Shown here one piece after another: positions 44,342 to 53,742 of a stretch of 64,000 nucleotides of DNA (position 1 is its first letter; each line of letters begins with the position of its first letter). The notes beneath the pieces are model-generated. The model saw nothing but the letters and a program-made list of their open reading frames with translations. It ran no database searches and was not told where the DNA came from. Source of the DNA: an uncultured Phascolarctobacterium sp. (lineage in GTDB: Bacteria > Bacillota > Negativicutes > Acidaminococcales > Acidaminococcaceae); assembly GCA_900551745.1 (NCBI GenBank), contig URXA01000005.1:17722-81721 (forward strand). Reading direction: 5' to 3'. Both the position numbers and the translations under genes were made by a program.

Positions 44342-45229
44342 ATGTTACGTAACGAAGAAATCAAAACTTTAGTGGAAGCGCTGCCATATCTGCGTGATTT
44401 TAAAGGAAAAACTGTAGTAGTAAAATATGGCGGTAACGCTATGCTTAATGATGATATTAAAACTAAAGTACTGCAGGATATTGTTTTCCTGCAATGCGCC
44501 GGATTGCGTCCTGTAGTTGTACATGGCGGTGGTCCTGAAATAACTGCTATGCTTGGCAAGGCTGGCAAAAAAACACAATTCGTCAGCGGTTTGCGTGTTA
44601 CTGACGCAGAATCCGTCGGGATAGCTGAGATGGCCCTGGTGGGTAAGATCAATACCGACCTTGTTGCCCGTTTAAATGTTTTGGGTGGTCGCGCAGTTGG
44701 TTTGAATGGTAAGGATGCCGGACTTATCCGTGCTAAAAAGCATTTGGCTGATGTTTATGAAAATGGTGAAGTAAATTTAGTTGATATTGGTTATGTCGGT
44801 AATGTCGAAAAAATCAATACAGAGCTTTTAGAAGTACTGCTTGATAATGATTTTATCCCGGTTATTGCACCGACCGGAGTGGGTGCTAATGGAGAAACTT
44901 ATAATATTAATGCAGACAGTGTTGCCGGCGAGATTGCAGGCGCACTGAAAGCTGAAAAATTACTGGTTCTGACTGATGTTAAAGGTATTTATGCGGATTA
45001 CCGTGATGAGGCAAGTTTCATTTCGACGCTGAGCTTTGAAAAAGCACAGGAACTGATCATCCGCGGTAATATCGACGGTGGTATGATTCCAAAAGTGAAG
45101 GCCTGCATTACGGCGCTTTCCGGTGGTGCGAAAAAAACGCATATCATTGATGGACGTGCTGAGCACACAATCTTAATGGAGATATTCAGTGATGAAGGCG
45201 TGGGTACAGAAGTAGTAAAAGAGCTGTAA
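44342..45229 (+). CDS. argB: Acetylglutamate kinase
   Basis: A 295-residue amino-acid kinase phosphorylating N-acetylglutamate. VVVKYGGNAMLND (phosphate-binding Lys and Gly-rich loop), VVHGGGPEITAML, GLNGKDAGLIRA, IAPTGVGANGETYNINAD and GGMIPKVKACITAL are conserved. The N-terminal helix before KYGGNA is of the arginine-sensitive, hexameric type, which suggests feedback inhibition by arginine. The 106-base gap after argJ holds a GGCAGT/ACTGCC hairpin (44296-44319) without a T run. The ribosome binding site is AGGAGG. Confidence 0.95.
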   Translation: MLRNEEIKTLVEALPYLRDFKGKTVVVKYGGNAMLNDDIKTKVLQDIVFLQCAGLRPVVVHGGGPEITAMLGKAGKKTQFVSGLRVTDAESVGIAEMALVGKINTDLVARLNVLGGRAVGLNGKDAGLIRAKKHLADVYENGEVNLVDIGYVGNVEKINTELLEVLLDNDFIPVIAPTGVGANGETYNINADSVAGEIAGALKAEKLLVLTDVKGIYADYRDEASFISTLSFEKAQELIIRGNIDGGMIPKVKACITALSGGAKKTHIIDGRAEHTILMEIFSDEGVGTEVVKEL

Positions 45230-45265
45230 AGGCTGCTGAGAATAAAAGGATTAGAGGGGATCGCA

Positions 45266-46456
45266 ATGGACGCAAAAACAATTATCGACCAAACAGAAAA
45301 ATATTATTTGCCGGTCTTTGGTCGATATCAGCTGGCACTTACTCATGGTAAAGGCTGTAAGCTTTACGACGCTGACGGTAATGAATATCTGGATTTTTTA
45401 GCAGGGATAGCAGTTAATTCTTTGGGGCACGCACATCCTGCATTGGTAAAGGCTATTAGTGAACAGGCTGCGAAACTTATGCACTGTTCTAATATTTACT
45501 ATACTGATATTCAGGCAAAAGCTGTTAAAGAAATCATTGAAACTACAGGTTTTGACAGGGTGTTTTTAGCAAATAGCGGTGCTGAAGCTAATGAAGGCGC
45601 CATAAAACTTGCGCGTAAATACGGTCATCAAAAAAATGAGGGGAAATATCGTATTATAACGGCTGTACATTCCTTTCATGGTCGGACTATGATGACTGTT
45701 ACTGCCACAGGTCAGCCTAAATATCAGCAAGGATATGAGCCGTTGCCTGCAGGTTTTGATTATGTTCCTTATGGTGACTTGGAAGCGTTGCGTGAAGCAA
45801 TGGATGAAGATGTTTGCTGTGTTTTGCTCGAGCCTATTCAGGGGGAAGGCGGCGTTCATGTTCCCAGTGATACATACTTGCGTGAGGCAAGATTATTGTG
45901 TGATAAATATGACGCACTGCTTGTTTTTGATGAAATTCAAACAGGTGTCGCGCGTACAGGAAAATGGTTTGCGTATATGCATAGTGGTGTAAAACCTGAC
46001 ATTATGACTTTTGCCAAAGGGATAGGCGGTGGTTTTCCTGTTGGTGGTTTTGTCGTCACAGAAAGGTTGGCGCATGTTTTTAAGCCTGGTGATCATGGTG
46101 GTACTTTTGGCGGTAATGCTTTAGCATGCGCGGCTATTTATGCGACCTTAACTACAATAAAAAATGAAAATATTGTAGAACAGACGGCGGAAAAAGGAGC
46201 TTATTTCAAAAAGAAACTGGAATTTCTGATGGCTAAGTATCCGGATAAGGTTATTGAAATACGCGGCTGCGGCTTGATTTTAGGTATGGAGTTGGCTAAA
46301 GATGGCAAAGATGTTGTAGAAGCTTGCCTTAAGCACCAGGTCATTGTTAATTGTACAGCTGGTAACGTTATTCGTTTAGTTCCTCCTTTGATCGTTGCAA
46401 AAGAAGAAATAGATCAGGCAGTAGCTGCTTTAGATGCGGCATTGGCTGAATTTTAA
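45266..46456 (+). CDS. argD: Acetylornithine aminotransferase
   Basis: A 396-residue PLP-dependent class III aminotransferase. DFLAGIAVNSLGHAHPAL, FLANSGAEANEGAIKLARK, HSFHGRTMMTVTATG, LVFDEIQTGVARTG and FAKGIGGGFPVGG (the Lys binding PLP) and GDHGGTFGGNALACAA are present. It converts N-acetylglutamate semialdehyde to N-acetylornithine with glutamate as amino donor. GAGGGG lies before the ATG. Confidence 0.95.
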   Translation: MDAKTIIDQTEKYYLPVFGRYQLALTHGKGCKLYDADGNEYLDFLAGIAVNSLGHAHPALVKAISEQAAKLMHCSNIYYTDIQAKAVKEIIETTGFDRVFLANSGAEANEGAIKLARKYGHQKNEGKYRIITAVHSFHGRTMMTVTATGQPKYQQGYEPLPAGFDYVPYGDLEALREAMDEDVCCVLLEPIQGEGGVHVPSDTYLREARLLCDKYDALLVFDEIQTGVARTGKWFAYMHSGVKPDIMTFAKGIGGGFPVGGFVVTERLAHVFKPGDHGGTFGGNALACAAIYATLTTIKNENIVEQTAEKGAYFKKKLEFLMAKYPDKVIEIRGCGLILGMELAKDGKDVVEACLKHQVIVNCTAGNVIRLVPPLIVAKEEIDQAVAALDAALAEF

Positions 46457-46477
46457 CCAAGTTTGTGAGGGTGGAGA

Positions 46478-47419
46478 ATGGGTTTAAGAAATAAAGATTT
46501 GATTTCGATTCACGATTTATCGGTGGGTGAAGTTGCGACTATTTTAGATGTCGCTAAAAAGTTAAAGCGTAAACAAAAAAATGGCGAGCCGCATCAATAT
46601 CTAAAAGGCAAAACTCTTGGGATGATTTTTTCAAAGGCATCAACACGTACACGTGTTTCTTTTGAGGTCGGTTTCTGGCAGCTTGGCGGTCACCCGATTT
46701 ATTTGAACGATTCGGCGTCTCAGATTGGCCGTGGTGAACCAGTACGTGATACTGCAAGAGTATTATCACGTTTTGTTGACGGGATCATGATTCGTACCTT
46801 TTCACATGAATCTGTTTTGGAATTGGCTAAATATGCAAGTATTCCGGTCATTAACGGCTTAACTGATATGTTGCATCCTTGTCAGGCTCTGACTGATTTA
46901 TTTACGATTATGGAGCATAAAGAGGTTTTGAAAGGTAGGAAACTTGTTTATGTAGGTGATGGTAATAATATGGCTCATTCACTGATGTATGCTTGTGCAA
47001 AAGTTGGTATGAATATGGTCTGTGCTTGTCCGCAGGGATATCAGCCAGATCCTGTTATCGTTAAGACAGCCCAGGAAGACGCAGTTCATACGGGCTGTAC
47101 GATTGAAGTTGACGACAATCTGTTCATGGCCTCGAAAGGTGCTGACGTACTTTATACTGATGTTTGGGCGAGTATGGGTCAGGAGTCGGAGCAGTCTATC
47201 CGTCAGGAGGCTTTGGGTGAATATCAGATCAATAAAGAATTGCTGGCAGTGGCCAGGCCTGACGCTATGGTTTTGCATTGTTTGCCTGCACATCGCGGTG
47301 AGGAAATAACTGAGGAGGTTTTAGAAGGACCGCAATCAAAAGTTTTTGATCAGGCAGAAAATCGTCTGCATGTACAAAAAGCGATTATGGCACTTTTGAT
47401 GAGTGATGAAGTGTTGTAA
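46478..47419 (+). CDS. argF: Ornithine carbamoyltransferase
   Basis: A 313-residue transferase making citrulline from ornithine and carbamoyl phosphate. The carbamoyl-phosphate loop KASTRTRVSFEVG is near residue 54, followed by INGLTDMLHPCQALTDL and the ornithine-binding VLHCLPAHRGEEI. Its place in an arginine synthesis operon, without arcA or arcC, indicates an anabolic enzyme. It ends the argCJBDF block; 128 bases separate it from argG. Confidence 0.95.
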   Translation: MGLRNKDLISIHDLSVGEVATILDVAKKLKRKQKNGEPHQYLKGKTLGMIFSKASTRTRVSFEVGFWQLGGHPIYLNDSASQIGRGEPVRDTARVLSRFVDGIMIRTFSHESVLELAKYASIPVINGLTDMLHPCQALTDLFTIMEHKEVLKGRKLVYVGDGNNMAHSLMYACAKVGMNMVCACPQGYQPDPVIVKTAQEDAVHTGCTIEVDDNLFMASKGADVLYTDVWASMGQESEQSIRQEALGEYQINKELLAVARPDAMVLHCLPAHRGEEITEEVLEGPQSKVFDQAENRLHVQKAIMALLMSDEVL

Positions 47420-47547
47420 GTAAAAATACGGTATACATTCATAAAAACTCTTCCATTTTCTGGGAAATGTGGTATAATCATATTCGTTATTACAAGTTTA
47501 TGCATGAAATCTTACATATTTAAACATCTTAGGAGGCTGTATCTACA

Positions 47548-48768
47548 ATGAAAAAAGAAGACATTAAAAAAGTCGTGCTTGCTTATTCTGGTGGTTTGGA
47601 TACCTCGGTAATTATTCCCTGGCTCAAAGAAAACTATAATAACTGTGAAGTTATAGCAGTTACGGCAGATCTTGGTCAAGGTGACGAACTTGATCCTGTA
47701 CATGACAAAGCACTGAAATCAGGCGCCAGCAAATGTTATATTTTAGACTTGAAGGAAGAATTCATTGCCGATTATGTTTGGCCTGTTGTCAAAGCCGGCG
47801 CAGTTTATGAAAAGAAATATTTACTGGGTACTTCTTTTGCACGTCCTCTGATCGCTAAAAGATTAGTAGAGATCGCTGAAAAAGAAGGTGCTGATGCTGT
47901 TGCTCACGGTGCTACTGGCAAAGGTAATGACCAGGTTCGTTTTGAACTTTCTGTAAAAGCGCTGGCTCCGCAGCTGGCAATTATTGCCCCCTGGCGTGAA
48001 TGGAGCATCCGTTCCCGCGAAGACGCTATTGACTTTGCGGAAGCACATAATATTCCTATTCCTGTTACCAAAGAACATGATTATTCTATGGACCGTAATA
48101 TGTGGCATTTGAGCCATGAAGGTTCAGATCTCGAAGATCCATGGAATGCTCCTAAGGACGCACTTTTTATCGTAACTAATACTCCTGAAACTGCGCCTGA
48201 TAAAGCTGAATATGTAGAACTGGAATTTGAACAGGGTGTTCCGGTTGCTGTAAACGGTAAAAAAATGAGTCCGGCCACTATCGTTGAAAATCTTAACGAG
48301 ATTGGTATCCGTAACGGTGTTGGTATTTGTGATATGGTTGAAAACCGTCTGGTTGGTATGAAATCCCGTGGTGTTTATGAAACTCCTGGTGGGGCTATTA
48401 TTTATTATGCTCATAATGAACTGGAAAATCTTTGCCTAGACCGTGCTACTATGAGCTATAAACAAATGGTTGGCATTAAATATTCTGAACTAGTTTATGA
48501 CGGTATGTGGTTCTCTCCGCTGCGCGAAGCTTTAGCAGCTTTTGTTGATGAAACACAAAAAACTGTTACTGGTACAGTACGTTTGAAACTGTATAAAGGC
48601 AATATCATTTCTGCAGGCGCTAAATCTCCGTATTCCTTATACAGCCAGGAATATGTAACTTTTGGTGCTGATGAGGTTTATAATCAGGCAGATGCCAGCG
48701 GATTTATCAACCTGTTTGGCTTGCCTTTGACTGTACGTGCATTGATGAAACAAGGAAAACTGAAATAA
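47548..48768 (+). CDS. argG: Argininosuccinate synthase
   Basis: A 406-residue ATP-dependent ligase joining citrulline and aspartate. VLAYSGGLDTSVIIPWL (PP-loop), AHGATGKGNDQVRFE and YSMDRNMWHLSHEGSDLEDPW are diagnostic. AGGAGG lies before the ATG. The 128-base gap upstream has a possible -10 TATAAT (47473-47478) with a weak -35, so argGH may have their own promoter as well as read-through. The stop overlaps the argH start by one base. Confidence 0.95.
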   Translation: MKKEDIKKVVLAYSGGLDTSVIIPWLKENYNNCEVIAVTADLGQGDELDPVHDKALKSGASKCYILDLKEEFIADYVWPVVKAGAVYEKKYLLGTSFARPLIAKRLVEIAEKEGADAVAHGATGKGNDQVRFELSVKALAPQLAIIAPWREWSIRSREDAIDFAEAHNIPIPVTKEHDYSMDRNMWHLSHEGSDLEDPWNAPKDALFIVTNTPETAPDKAEYVELEFEQGVPVAVNGKKMSPATIVENLNEIGIRNGVGICDMVENRLVGMKSRGVYETPGGAIIYYAHNELENLCLDRATMSYKQMVGIKYSELVYDGMWFSPLREALAAFVDETQKTVTGTVRLKLYKGNIISAGAKSPYSLYSQEYVTFGADEVYNQADASGFINLFGLPLTVRALMKQGKLK

Positions 48769-50180
48769 TGGCTAAGCTTTGGGGCGGCAGATTTAGTAAA
48801 AATACCAATGAACTCGTAGATGCATTTAATGCATCTATTGAGTTTGATAAACGGCTGTATCATGAAGATATCCGAGGCAGTATTGCCCATGCGCAAATGT
48901 TGGGCAAATGCGGTATCATTCCTGCTGAAGATGTGGAAAAGATTGTAGCCGGGCTGGAAACTATTCTTGCTGATATCGAAGCCGGTAATTTTAATTTTGA
49001 AGTGGCTTTAGAAGATATTCATATGAACATTGAGGCACGCCTTACTGAGCGGATTGGCGCTGCTGGGGCACGTTTGCATACTGCCCGCAGCCGTAATGAC
49101 CAGGTTGCTTTAGACATGCACATGTATATGAAACGTGAGATTGTAGAGATCGGTGAATTGCTACTGCAGTTTGAGAAGGCGCTTTTGGCAGTTGCAAAGA
49201 AACATGACAAAACGCTGATGCCTGGTTACACACATCTGCAGCGTGCTCAGCCTATAACCTTTGCACATCATCTGCTGGCCTATTTTAATATGCTGCAGCG
49301 TGATTTTCGCAGGTTGCAGGGGGTGTGGTCTGGCGCTGATATGATGCCTCTTGGTGCAGGCGCCATTGCTGGAACTACATTTCCTATTGATCGTTTTGAT
49401 GTGGCTGAGCAGTTGAATTTCGGCAGTGTCTATGCCAACAGTATGGATGCTGTCAGCGATCGCGATTATATTATCGAATTTTTGTCATTTGCTTCCGTTT
49501 TGATGATGCATATGAGCCGTTTGAGTGAAGAGATTTGTCTGTGGTCAAGTACAGAATTCGGGTTTATAGAACTGGATGATGCATTTGCTACAGGTTCATC
49601 GATGATGCCTCAGAAAAAAAATCCGGATATTGCCGAGCTTGTGCGCGGTAAAACAGGACGTGTTTATGGACATCTGCAGGCGATGCTTGTTACAGCTAAA
49701 GGACTGCCGTTGACTTATAATAAGGATTTGCAGGAAGATAAAGAAGGTTTTTTTGATGCAGTCGATACTGTTAAATTCAGTTTGGCAGTATACAGTGATA
49801 TGATTTCCACGATGACGGTCAATGTAGAAAAAATGGAGCAGGCTGTCAGCAAAGATTTCTCTAATGCCACTGATCTTGCTGATTACCTAGTGCGTAAGGG
49901 GTTACCTTTCCGACAGGCTCATGAAGTTGTAGGTAAGTGTGTGGCTTACGCTATCCATCAGGGAAAATTTTTGCCGGAGATTTCGCTGGAAGAATATAAA
50001 ACATTTTCAGTGTTGTTTGAAGAAGATCTATTGGAGGCTTTGCAGCCGGAAAACTGTGTTGCGGCAAGAACTTCTTATGGTGGACCTGCTTTTTCTGAAA
50101 ATGCTAAACAATTTTCACGCGGAGACGTACTTCTGGCTGAACAGCAGACAGTATTAGATGATTTAAAAGCAAGAATATAA
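48768..50180 (+). CDS. argH: Argininosuccinate lyase
   Basis: A 470-residue lyase of the fumarase/aspartase superfamily releasing arginine and fumarate. It starts KLWGGRFSKNTNELV, with HTARSRNDQVALDMHMY, MPGYTHLQRAQPITFAHH and the flexible catalytic loop GSSMMPQKKNPDIAELVRGK (active-site Ser). It overlaps argG by one base, so both are co-translated. The strong hairpin that follows ends the arginine cluster. Confidence 0.95.
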   Translation: MAKLWGGRFSKNTNELVDAFNASIEFDKRLYHEDIRGSIAHAQMLGKCGIIPAEDVEKIVAGLETILADIEAGNFNFEVALEDIHMNIEARLTERIGAAGARLHTARSRNDQVALDMHMYMKREIVEIGELLLQFEKALLAVAKKHDKTLMPGYTHLQRAQPITFAHHLLAYFNMLQRDFRRLQGVWSGADMMPLGAGAIAGTTFPIDRFDVAEQLNFGSVYANSMDAVSDRDYIIEFLSFASVLMMHMSRLSEEICLWSSTEFGFIELDDAFATGSSMMPQKKNPDIAELVRGKTGRVYGHLQAMLVTAKGLPLTYNKDLQEDKEGFFDAVDTVKFSLAVYSDMISTMTVNVEKMEQAVSKDFSNATDLADYLVRKGLPFRQAHEVVGKCVAYAIHQGKFLPEISLEEYKTFSVLFEEDLLEALQPENCVAARTSYGGPAFSENAKQFSRGDVLLAEQQTVLDDLKARI

Positions 50181-50210
50181 TTAATTTAAGAAATTTTTGC
50201 AAAATATATT

Positions 50211-50249
50211 AAACTCGTGCATTTCGCATAGCGAAGTGCACGAGTTTTT
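50211..50249 (+). terminator. Terminator of the arginine cluster
   Basis: 17-bp stem (50211-50227 with 50231-50247; one T-G pair), ATA loop and T6 run. Confidence 0.9.
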
Positions 50250-50299
50250 TGTTATAATATGTATTAGAATGTTGTTGTCTAAAAATACTTAGGAAACAG

Positions 50300-51142
50300 G
50301 TGAAGAGTTTGTTATTGCAGCTGCAGGGATTATTAAAAACGATAAGCATTTTAGATGTTTTGGATATTTTAGTTGTTGCTTATTTCCTTTTCCGTATATA
50401 CTTAATGTTAAAAAACACTAGGGCCGCAACCTTAGTCAAAGGTCTTTTGGTCTTAGCTGTTATTTTATTTATCAGTAAATGGCTGAATCTGCATGTTATT
50501 ACTTGGCTTTTAGAAAAAAGTATGACAGTAGTCATGGTTGCACTGCCTGTAGTTTTTCAGCCGGAACTGCGACGTGCTCTTGAGCAGATTGGTCGCGGGC
50601 GTTTATTCCATAAGCATAACGAACTTGATGAAAAAGAATTGGAAGATATGCTGAATGCTGTTACTAATGCTACGGAAATTATGAGTCGTAGAAAAATAGG
50701 CGCATTGATGGTTTTCGAACGGGAGACGGGTTTGGAAGAACGAATTGAAACTGGTGTGCCGATCGACGGCTTGATTTCAGATAGTCTGCTGCTCAATATT
50801 TTTGAACCGGATACGCCTTTACACGATGGCGCTGTTGTTATCCGCGGTAATCGTATCGTAGCAGCAAGTTGCCTGCTTCCTTTAACAGAAGCACGTAATC
50901 TGAGCCAGGAGTTGGGAACGCGTCATCGTTCTGCTATTGGCATTTCCGAACAGTCAGATGCTCTGGTTTTAGTCGTCAGCGAAGAGACCGGCACGATTTC
51001 TCTGGCCCGTAACGGTGAATTGCATCGCTATCTGACCGGCGAAGATATTAAAAGCTTATTAAGAGCTGCTGTAGTACAGCCTTCTTTGAATTGGAAACAG
51101 GTTATCAATGATAAAATCAAAGAAATTCGGGGTGGCAAATGA
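50300..51142 (+). CDS. cdaA: Diadenylate cyclase CdaA
   Basis: A 280-residue membrane enzyme making cyclic di-AMP from two ATP. Three N-terminal transmembrane helices (to about residue 80) precede a DAC domain with the catalytic DGAVVI (near residue 176) and GTRHRSAIGISE (RHR at 208-210) motifs. The start is GTG at 50300, six to eight bases after TAGGAAA. It overlaps cdaR by 4 bases, and glmM follows further down: the conserved cdaA-cdaR-glmM module linking c-di-AMP to wall precursor synthesis and osmotic control. A COG2509-type gene is inserted between cdaR and glmM. Confidence 0.95.
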   Translation: MKSLLLQLQGLLKTISILDVLDILVVAYFLFRIYLMLKNTRAATLVKGLLVLAVILFISKWLNLHVITWLLEKSMTVVMVALPVVFQPELRRALEQIGRGRLFHKHNELDEKELEDMLNAVTNATEIMSRRKIGALMVFERETGLEERIETGVPIDGLISDSLLLNIFEPDTPLHDGAVVIRGNRIVAASCLLPLTEARNLSQELGTRHRSAIGISEQSDALVLVVSEETGTISLARNGELHRYLTGEDIKSLLRAAVVQPSLNWKQVINDKIKEIRGGK

Positions 51143-52053
51143 TGGGGAATTTCTTTGATCGTGAAAATATGCTGGCACGGGTCATCGCGTTTCTTATTGC
51201 TTGTGCGTTATGGATGTATGTTATGAATGAACAGAATCCACTTGTAGAACGTAATTATGTGGTTAATTTGGAACTGCGTAATGTTCCTGAAGGTATGATT
51301 GTACTTAATACTCCTGATAAAGTGCGTGTTAAGGTTCAGGCTCAAAGAACCGTTTTAGGTGATATAACGGAAAAAGAAGTTACAGCCTATGTTGATTTTG
51401 CTGATAAAAATATAGGTCAGCAAGCTTTACCGGTTAAGGCACAGTTTAATCAGGGGACTGTACTGGAAGTATATCCCAATAATATTTATGCCTATCTTGA
51501 TTCTGTTACTGAAAAGGTAATGGAAGTTGAGACACGTGTTATCGGTATTCCTGCTTCTGATTTTACTTTAAGTAAACGGGAAGTCATTCCTGACAGTGTA
51601 ACTGTAAAGGGAGCTACGCACCGTATTAACGAGATGGCTAGAGTTGTAGCACCTGTTGATATCAGCGAGCGTGAAAATGATTTTCAGGTTGAAAGTACAT
51701 TGATCGCGATGAGTGATAATGGTTTGGAAATGCCTGATCTGCAGATTGCACCTGCTAAAGCACAGGTTAAAGCTTCATTGGTACGTCAGATGATCACAGT
51801 TGAAGTACCGGTAGTTGTAGAAACTACTGGTGCATTAACTGGCGGAATGACTATGAAACGTGCTGTATGTGAGCCTGCAACAGTAAAATTGACAGCCGAA
51901 CCTTCTATTTTGCAAAATATAACAGAAGTAAAGACACAGCCGGTAGACTTAGGTAAATTCAGTGCCAATGGCAATGTGGAAGCAGTACTATTGCTGCCTG
52001 AAAAAACAATGGCTGATACTCATACAGTAAAGGTACATATTGAGGCGGAATAA
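51139..52053 (+). CDS. cdaR: CdaR (YbbR-domain) regulator of CdaA
   Basis: A 304-residue protein with an N-terminal transmembrane helix (ARVIAFLIACALWMYVM) and three to four extracytoplasmic YbbR repeats (for example YVVNLELRNVPEGMIV, VETRVIGIPASDFTLS and VEVPVVVETTGALTG). YbbR proteins bind and modulate membrane-bound CdaA. Start ATGATG at 51139 overlaps the cdaA stop. A C-terminal transmembrane helix is absent, so one-helix anchoring is expected. Confidence 0.9.
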   Translation: MMGNFFDRENMLARVIAFLIACALWMYVMNEQNPLVERNYVVNLELRNVPEGMIVLNTPDKVRVKVQAQRTVLGDITEKEVTAYVDFADKNIGQQALPVKAQFNQGTVLEVYPNNIYAYLDSVTEKVMEVETRVIGIPASDFTLSKREVIPDSVTVKGATHRINEMARVVAPVDISERENDFQVESTLIAMSDNGLEMPDLQIAPAKAQVKASLVRQMITVEVPVVVETTGALTGGMTMKRAVCEPATVKLTAEPSILQNITEVKTQPVDLGKFSANGNVEAVLLLPEKTMADTHTVKVHIEAE

Positions 52054-52066
52054 GGAAGGATTACGA

Positions 52067-53671
52067 ATGCATTTAAAGGTGAATAATGTCAGGGTTTCGC
52101 TTTTAGAGGAACTATCTGTTAAAGAGGCGGCAGCTAAAAAACTGGGGTTAAAGAAACAGGATATTGAAAATTTGCAAATAGTACGGCGGGCAGTTGATGC
52201 CCGCCGTAAAAATAATATTTGCTTAAATTATCATGTTCTGATTGATGTAGAAATATCTTCTAAGCAGTTAGGAAGATTGGTGAAGGATAAAGATGTCACT
52301 TTACTGACAGAAGAAAAGCTCACTGAACCTGTTTTGGGTGCGGAAAAAATAGTTGGCCGGCCATTAGTTATTGGAGCGGGACCGGCTGGGTTGTTAGCTG
52401 CATTGGAGTTGGCTCGGTATGGTTATCGGCCTCTGATATTGGAACGTGGTAAGCCTGTAGCGCAAAGAGTGGCAGATGTGCAGCGTTTTTGGAAAAACGG
52501 GGAATTTGATCCAGAGTCTAATGTTCAGTTTGGAGAAGGTGGAGCAGGTACTTTTTCCGATGGGAAATTGATTACTCGTGTCAATGATCCGGTGATGGGA
52601 AGGATTTTAAAAGATTTTGTGCAGGCTGGTGCGCCTAAGGAAATTTTATATGAGCATAAGCCGCATGTGGGCACAGATAAATTACGCGTGATGGTTACAG
52701 GATTGGCAAATGAAATACGCGCTTTAGGCGGTGAAATAAGTTATAATAATCATGTTGTTGATTTTATTGTTAGAGGAAATAACTTGACTGGAGTAATCTT
52801 AGCTGACGGTGGAAAAATGATGAGCAATGCGGTTATATTGGCATGTGGTCACAGTGCGCGTGATACTTATTCCAGATTGCTGCAGCTTGGAATTGGTATT
52901 GAAGCAAAGCCATTTGCCATAGGCGTACGTATTGAGCATCCGCAGGAACTTATAGATAAAGCTCAGTATGGTGATTTTGCAGGGCATTCACGTCTGGGTG
53001 CAGCAGATTACGCATTGGTACATCATACTCAGGATAAGAAGAGAACAGCATATTCTTTTTGTATGTGTCCGGGAGGTGTGGTTGTTGCGGCAGCATCTGA
53101 AACAGGTGGCGTAGTAGTAAATGGTATGAGTATGTATCAGCGTGATTCTGGGATTGCCAACAGTGCGCTTGTTGTCAATGTGGGTCCTCAGGATTTTGGT
53201 ACGGACCCGCTTGCCGGGGTGGAGTTTCAACGGCATTATGAAAAACTGGCATTTAAGGCTGGCGGCAGTTGCTATAATGCTCCTGGACAGAATGTTGCAA
53301 GCTTTTTGAAATATCTGCAACCTGATTTACGTTGTAATATTGTAGCTACTTACAGGCCGGGATTGACTGCTTGTGCGTTGGACAGCGTTCTTCCTGATTT
53401 TGTTGTTGATACTTTACGTTCTGGAATACTTGCTTTTGACAAAAAAATTCAAGGCTTTGCGGATGGCGGAGCTTTGTTGACAGGTATTGAAACAAGAACT
53501 TCTGCACCGGTAAGAATTATGCGTAATAATGAAACTAAAGTGTCACTTACTCATAACGGATTATATCCGTGCGGTGAAGGTGCCGGCTATGCGGGGGGAA
53601 TTATGAGTGCAGCTTTAGACGGCTATCATGTTGCCAGGGCTGTAATGGCAAAATTTGCGCCGCTTTCTTAA
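52067..53671 (+). CDS. COG2509-type FAD-dependent oxidoreductase
   Basis: A 534-residue flavoprotein. After a small ~85-residue N-terminal domain with a conserved RRAVDARRKNNI segment comes an FAD-binding Rossmann motif LVIGAGPAGLLAALELARYG, then SNVQFGEGGAGTFSDGKL, and a C-terminal PCGEGAGYAGGIMSAALDG. These are typical of the uncharacterised dehydrogenase family COG2509. The ATG at 52067 has an AAGGAAGGA site, 13 bases after cdaR; an in-frame start at 52040 lies inside cdaR. It is co-transcribed with cdaR and glmM. The reaction is unknown. Confidence 0.85.
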   Translation: MHLKVNNVRVSLLEELSVKEAAAKKLGLKKQDIENLQIVRRAVDARRKNNICLNYHVLIDVEISSKQLGRLVKDKDVTLLTEEKLTEPVLGAEKIVGRPLVIGAGPAGLLAALELARYGYRPLILERGKPVAQRVADVQRFWKNGEFDPESNVQFGEGGAGTFSDGKLITRVNDPVMGRILKDFVQAGAPKEILYEHKPHVGTDKLRVMVTGLANEIRALGGEISYNNHVVDFIVRGNNLTGVILADGGKMMSNAVILACGHSARDTYSRLLQLGIGIEAKPFAIGVRIEHPQELIDKAQYGDFAGHSRLGAADYALVHHTQDKKRTAYSFCMCPGGVVVAAASETGGVVVNGMSMYQRDSGIANSALVVNVGPQDFGTDPLAGVEFQRHYEKLAFKAGGSCYNAPGQNVASFLKYLQPDLRCNIVATYRPGLTACALDSVLPDFVVDTLRSGILAFDKKIQGFADGGALLTGIETRTSAPVRIMRNNETKVSLTHNGLYPCGEGAGYAGGIMSAALDGYHVARAVMAKFAPLS

Positions 53672-53742
53672 AGGCTTGTCACTTGTTGATAAAAAGTTTA
53701 TAATAAGCTGATAATAAAAATCCTTTGTTCGGAGGTCTTGAA